From Clostridiales bacterium Firm_13 (lineage in GTDB: Bacteria; Bacillota; Clostridia; Saccharofermentanales; Saccharofermentanaceae), in the NCBI GenBank assembly GCA_001603035.1, contig LVAS01000059.1:240474-304473 (forward strand): a DNA stretch of 64,000 nucleotides, written 5' to 3'. The position numbers and the translations under genes are program-made. The notes under the pieces were generated by a model, which did not search any database, was not told where the DNA came from, and saw only the letters and a program-made list of their open reading frames with translations. Positions 62,141 to 64,000 of the stretch are shown in pieces; within the stretch, counting starts at the first letter, position 1; each line of letters starts with the position of its first letter.

Positions 62141-63694
62141 TTACAACTTCAGCGCCCAATCATGTGCGTCCCAGATGCCGGTAACGATATCGGTATAGAA
62201 CTCCGGTTCGTGACAAACCATGAGGATGGTGCCGTTATAGTCGCGAAGAGCCTTTTGGAGGACATCCTTCGCGACCACATCGAGATGATTGGTCGGTTCG
62301 TCGAGAACGAGAAGATTGTATTTTCGATTCATCAATTTGCAGAGTCGCAATTTGGCCTGCTCGCCGCCGCTTAATACGGAGACCTTGCTTTCAATATGCT
62401 TGTTGGTCAGGCCGCAGCGAGCGAGTGCCGCGCGAAGCTCGGCGATACTCATCGCCGGGAACTCATCGCCTAGGGATTCAAGGCAGGTCTGATCTTTGTT
62501 TCCCGTGTTCTCTTGCTCAAAGTACCCAACGGAACAATACTCGCCTTGACTGTGTTCGCCGGATAGTGCCGGAATTTGGCCGAGAAGACTCTTGAGGAGA
62601 GTTGTTTTGCCGAGTCCGTTCGCGCCGGTTAATGTAATCTTCTGTCCTCGCTCGAGTTGAAGATCGATCGGGCGACTCAGCGGCTCGTCATACCCGATTA
62701 CCAGTCCTCGCGCCTCAAATATCACGCGGCTCGGAGCGCGATCCGTCCGAAAAGAGAACACCGGCACGGGGCGCTCTTTGTCGAGTTCGATGACTTCCAT
62801 TTTGTCGATCTTTTTCTGGCGGCTCATCGCCATATTGCGCGTGGACACCCGGGCTTTGTTGCGCGCGACAAAGTCTTTGAGGCTCGCTATCTCCATCTGC
62901 TGACGCTCATATGCGTCCTCGCGCTGCGATTTTTGCACTTCATAGACCTGGACAAAGTGGTCATAGTCGCCCGCGTATCTCTCCAGGCGGCAATTGCTGA
63001 CATGATAGACAACGTTGATCACGCTGTTCAGAAAGCTGACATCGTGCGATATGAGGATAAAGGCGTTCTCATATTCGATCAGGTATTTCTTAAGCCAGGT
63101 GATATGATCTTCGTCCAAATAGTTCGTCGGTTCGTCGAGGAGAAGAATGTCGGGCTTTTCGAGCAGAAGTTTAGCGAGAAGGACCTTCGTCCGCTGTCCG
63201 CCGCTCAAGGCGGTAACATCGGTAGAAAGGCCGAATGAGAGCAGGCCCAAAGCCGCCGCGGTCTCTTCGATCTTTGCGTCCATGAGGAAGAAGTCGCTGT
63301 GCTCGATCTGTGTCTGGAGCTCTCCCATCTCCTCCATCAATTCCGTCATCCGATCTTCGTCCGCATCGCCTAAGAGTGTGTATATCTCTTCGAGACGAAC
63401 CTGCTTCCGGATAAGCGTATCGAACGCCTGACGAAGAACGTCGTAAATCGTAAGTCCCTTGGAAAGGACTGTATGTTGATCGAGGTAACCTGCCTGAATG
63501 CCCTTCGTCCACTGAATGACGCCCTCGTCGGGTGCCATGTGGTTCGTGACAATATTCATAAAGGTTGACTTGCCTTCGCCGTTCGCGCCGACCAGCCCGA
63601 TATGTTCACCGCGATTTAGTCGAAAGGAGATCTTATCAAAAATCATCCGATCGCCAAACCCGTGGCTTAATTGATCTACAGAAAGTAAGCTCAT
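62141..63694 (-). CDS. ABC-F family ATP-binding protein
   Basis: A 517-residue soluble protein with two ABC domains and no membrane part, as in ABC-F factors that act on the ribosome. Walker A motifs are GANGEGKST near residue 37 and GANGLGKTT near residue 347. Signatures are LSGGQRTK and LSGGEQAK, and Walker B regions are LLLDEPTNYLDE and LVLDEPTNHLD. A charged linker of about 70 residues (around 240-310) joins them. It is a general translation-type member; a resistance role cannot be claimed. Its stop codon is the border of the repeat arrays. Confidence 0.93.
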   Translation of the reverse strand: MSLLSVDQLSHGFGDRMIFDKISFRLNRGEHIGLVGANGEGKSTFMNIVTNHMAPDEGVIQWTKGIQAGYLDQHTVLSKGLTIYDVLRQAFDTLIRKQVRLEEIYTLLGDADEDRMTELMEEMGELQTQIEHSDFFLMDAKIEETAAALGLLSFGLSTDVTALSGGQRTKVLLAKLLLEKPDILLLDEPTNYLDEDHITWLKKYLIEYENAFILISHDVSFLNSVINVVYHVSNCRLERYAGDYDHFVQVYEVQKSQREDAYERQQMEIASLKDFVARNKARVSTRNMAMSRQKKIDKMEVIELDKERPVPVFSFRTDRAPSRVIFEARGLVIGYDEPLSRPIDLQLERGQKITLTGANGLGKTTLLKSLLGQIPALSGEHSQGEYCSVGYFEQENTGNKDQTCLESLGDEFPAMSIAELRAALARCGLTNKHIESKVSVLSGGEQAKLRLCKLMNRKYNLLVLDEPTNHLDVVAKDVLQKALRDYNGTILMVCHEPEFYTDIVTGIWDAHDWALKL

Positions 63695-63801
63695 GAATAT
63701 ACCCTCTTGTCTTTTCGCGTAAACAAACAGAGTACATCATAACAGAATCGAACGTGAATTGCCTATTTTTCCCACGGCTAATCAAGCTACAGGACGGCGT
63801 A

Positions 63802-64000
63802 TCAGACGATATTCGTCGTGAGAAGGAGTACCCCGGCGACAAATAAGAGTACGCCCGAGGCGAGTATCGCGTACGTTTTTTTGGACGAGCCGCGAAATTC
63901 CCCGTACACCAACCCCCAGAAATACGCCCAGACATTGTAGGCGACTCCCATCGGACTCGCGATCGCCACGCCGATGACGGGTGCGAATATCGATTGTAGT
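63802..64000 (-). CDS. C-terminus of a DMT-type (RhaT-like) sugar/proton symporter, partial
   Basis: The last 66 codons of a membrane protein running in from beyond the window. It reads AYNVWAYFWGLVYGEFRGSS followed by a hydrophobic helix (ILASGVLLFVAGVLLL) and a stop at 63802. The GLxxGExxGxSKKT pattern before the last helix resembles L-rhamnose/proton symporters of the drug/metabolite superfamily. Only two membrane segments are visible, so the call is tentative. Confidence 0.5.
   Translation of the reverse strand, partial: LQSIFAPVIGVAIASPMGVAYNVWAYFWGLVYGEFRGSSKKTYAILASGVLLFVAGVLLLTTNIV

Noticed and set aside
61249-62374. Overlapping frames through the repeats as repeat-protein genes
   Set aside because: Unit lengths (94, 80, 85) are not multiples of 3, so the frame shifts at each copy. 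The translations are Arg-rich and differ between copies, with no ribosome sites.
62141-63694. ABC-F gene as an antibiotic-resistance determinant
   Set aside because: The linker and motifs do not single out a resistance subgroup. Housekeeping ABC-F factors are common.

Overview
The window is a stretch of chromosome from a low-GC-lineage Gram-positive (Firmicutes) anaerobe, most likely a member of the Clostridia with a roughly 50% GC genome. The evidence is gene content and order: AddAB in place of RecBCD, SpoVG, DUF4364, DUF951, DUF1836 and DUF1385 proteins, the rplU-prp-rpmA block with an L27 that carries the Prp-cleaved N-terminus, tilS-hpt-ftsH, and rho-rpmE-DUF1385-prmC. NrdG and an FprA flavodiiron protein with rubredoxin point to anaerobic life with oxygen/NO defence. 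The order cannot be assigned from the sequence alone.

Layout. 0-8 kb: addA (cut by the window edge), addB and an acyl-CoA ligase on the minus strand. 8-11 kb: a lipid region with plsC on the plus strand, then a MarR regulator, an acyl carrier protein and a diacylglycerol-kinase-family enzyme. A perfect palindrome sits midway between the divergent ligase and plsC promoters. 11-16 kb: nrdG, a TIGR03936/TIGR03960 pair, trpF and pgi. 16-24 kb: DUF4364, fprA, rubredoxin, obg, rpmA-prp-rplU, a LacI regulator, a large membrane protein and spoVG. 24-34 kb: murC, two small conserved genes, ftsH, hpt, tilS, dnaB, rplI and rpsR-ssb-rpsF. 34-50 kb: a fused Sua5/LMW-phosphatase gene, prfA, an Fn3-type surface protein with an Lgt-like enzyme, the NifU-like/GGGtGRT pair on the plus strand, a pilin with leucine-rich repeats, DUF1836, DUF951, prmC, DUF1385, rpmE, rho and mreB. 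50-60 kb: a TraX-like protein, an ABC exporter, a coiled-coil membrane protein, leuS, a tartrate-dehydrogenase-type enzyme, dtd, an MBL hydrolase and tRNA-Thr.

59.8-62.1 kb is different from the rest. Just after the tRNA comes an AT-rich island with a voltage-gated-type K+ channel, a 67-residue small membrane protein that has no ATG, GTG or TTG start, and a decayed ORF. It is followed by about 0.8 kb of GC-rich non-coding tandem repeats (94-bp, 80-bp and 85-bp arrays) that run up to the stop codon of an ABC-F gene. The window ends in a partial sugar/proton-symporter-like gene.

Most genes are packed on the minus strand in translationally coupled operons, often with ATGA overlaps. The most interesting points are the repeat arrays with a shared GCGAAGC core, the central palindrome in the lipid region, the uncharacterised NifU-like/GGGtGRT module, the Sua5-phosphatase fusion and the small protein with an apparent ATA start.
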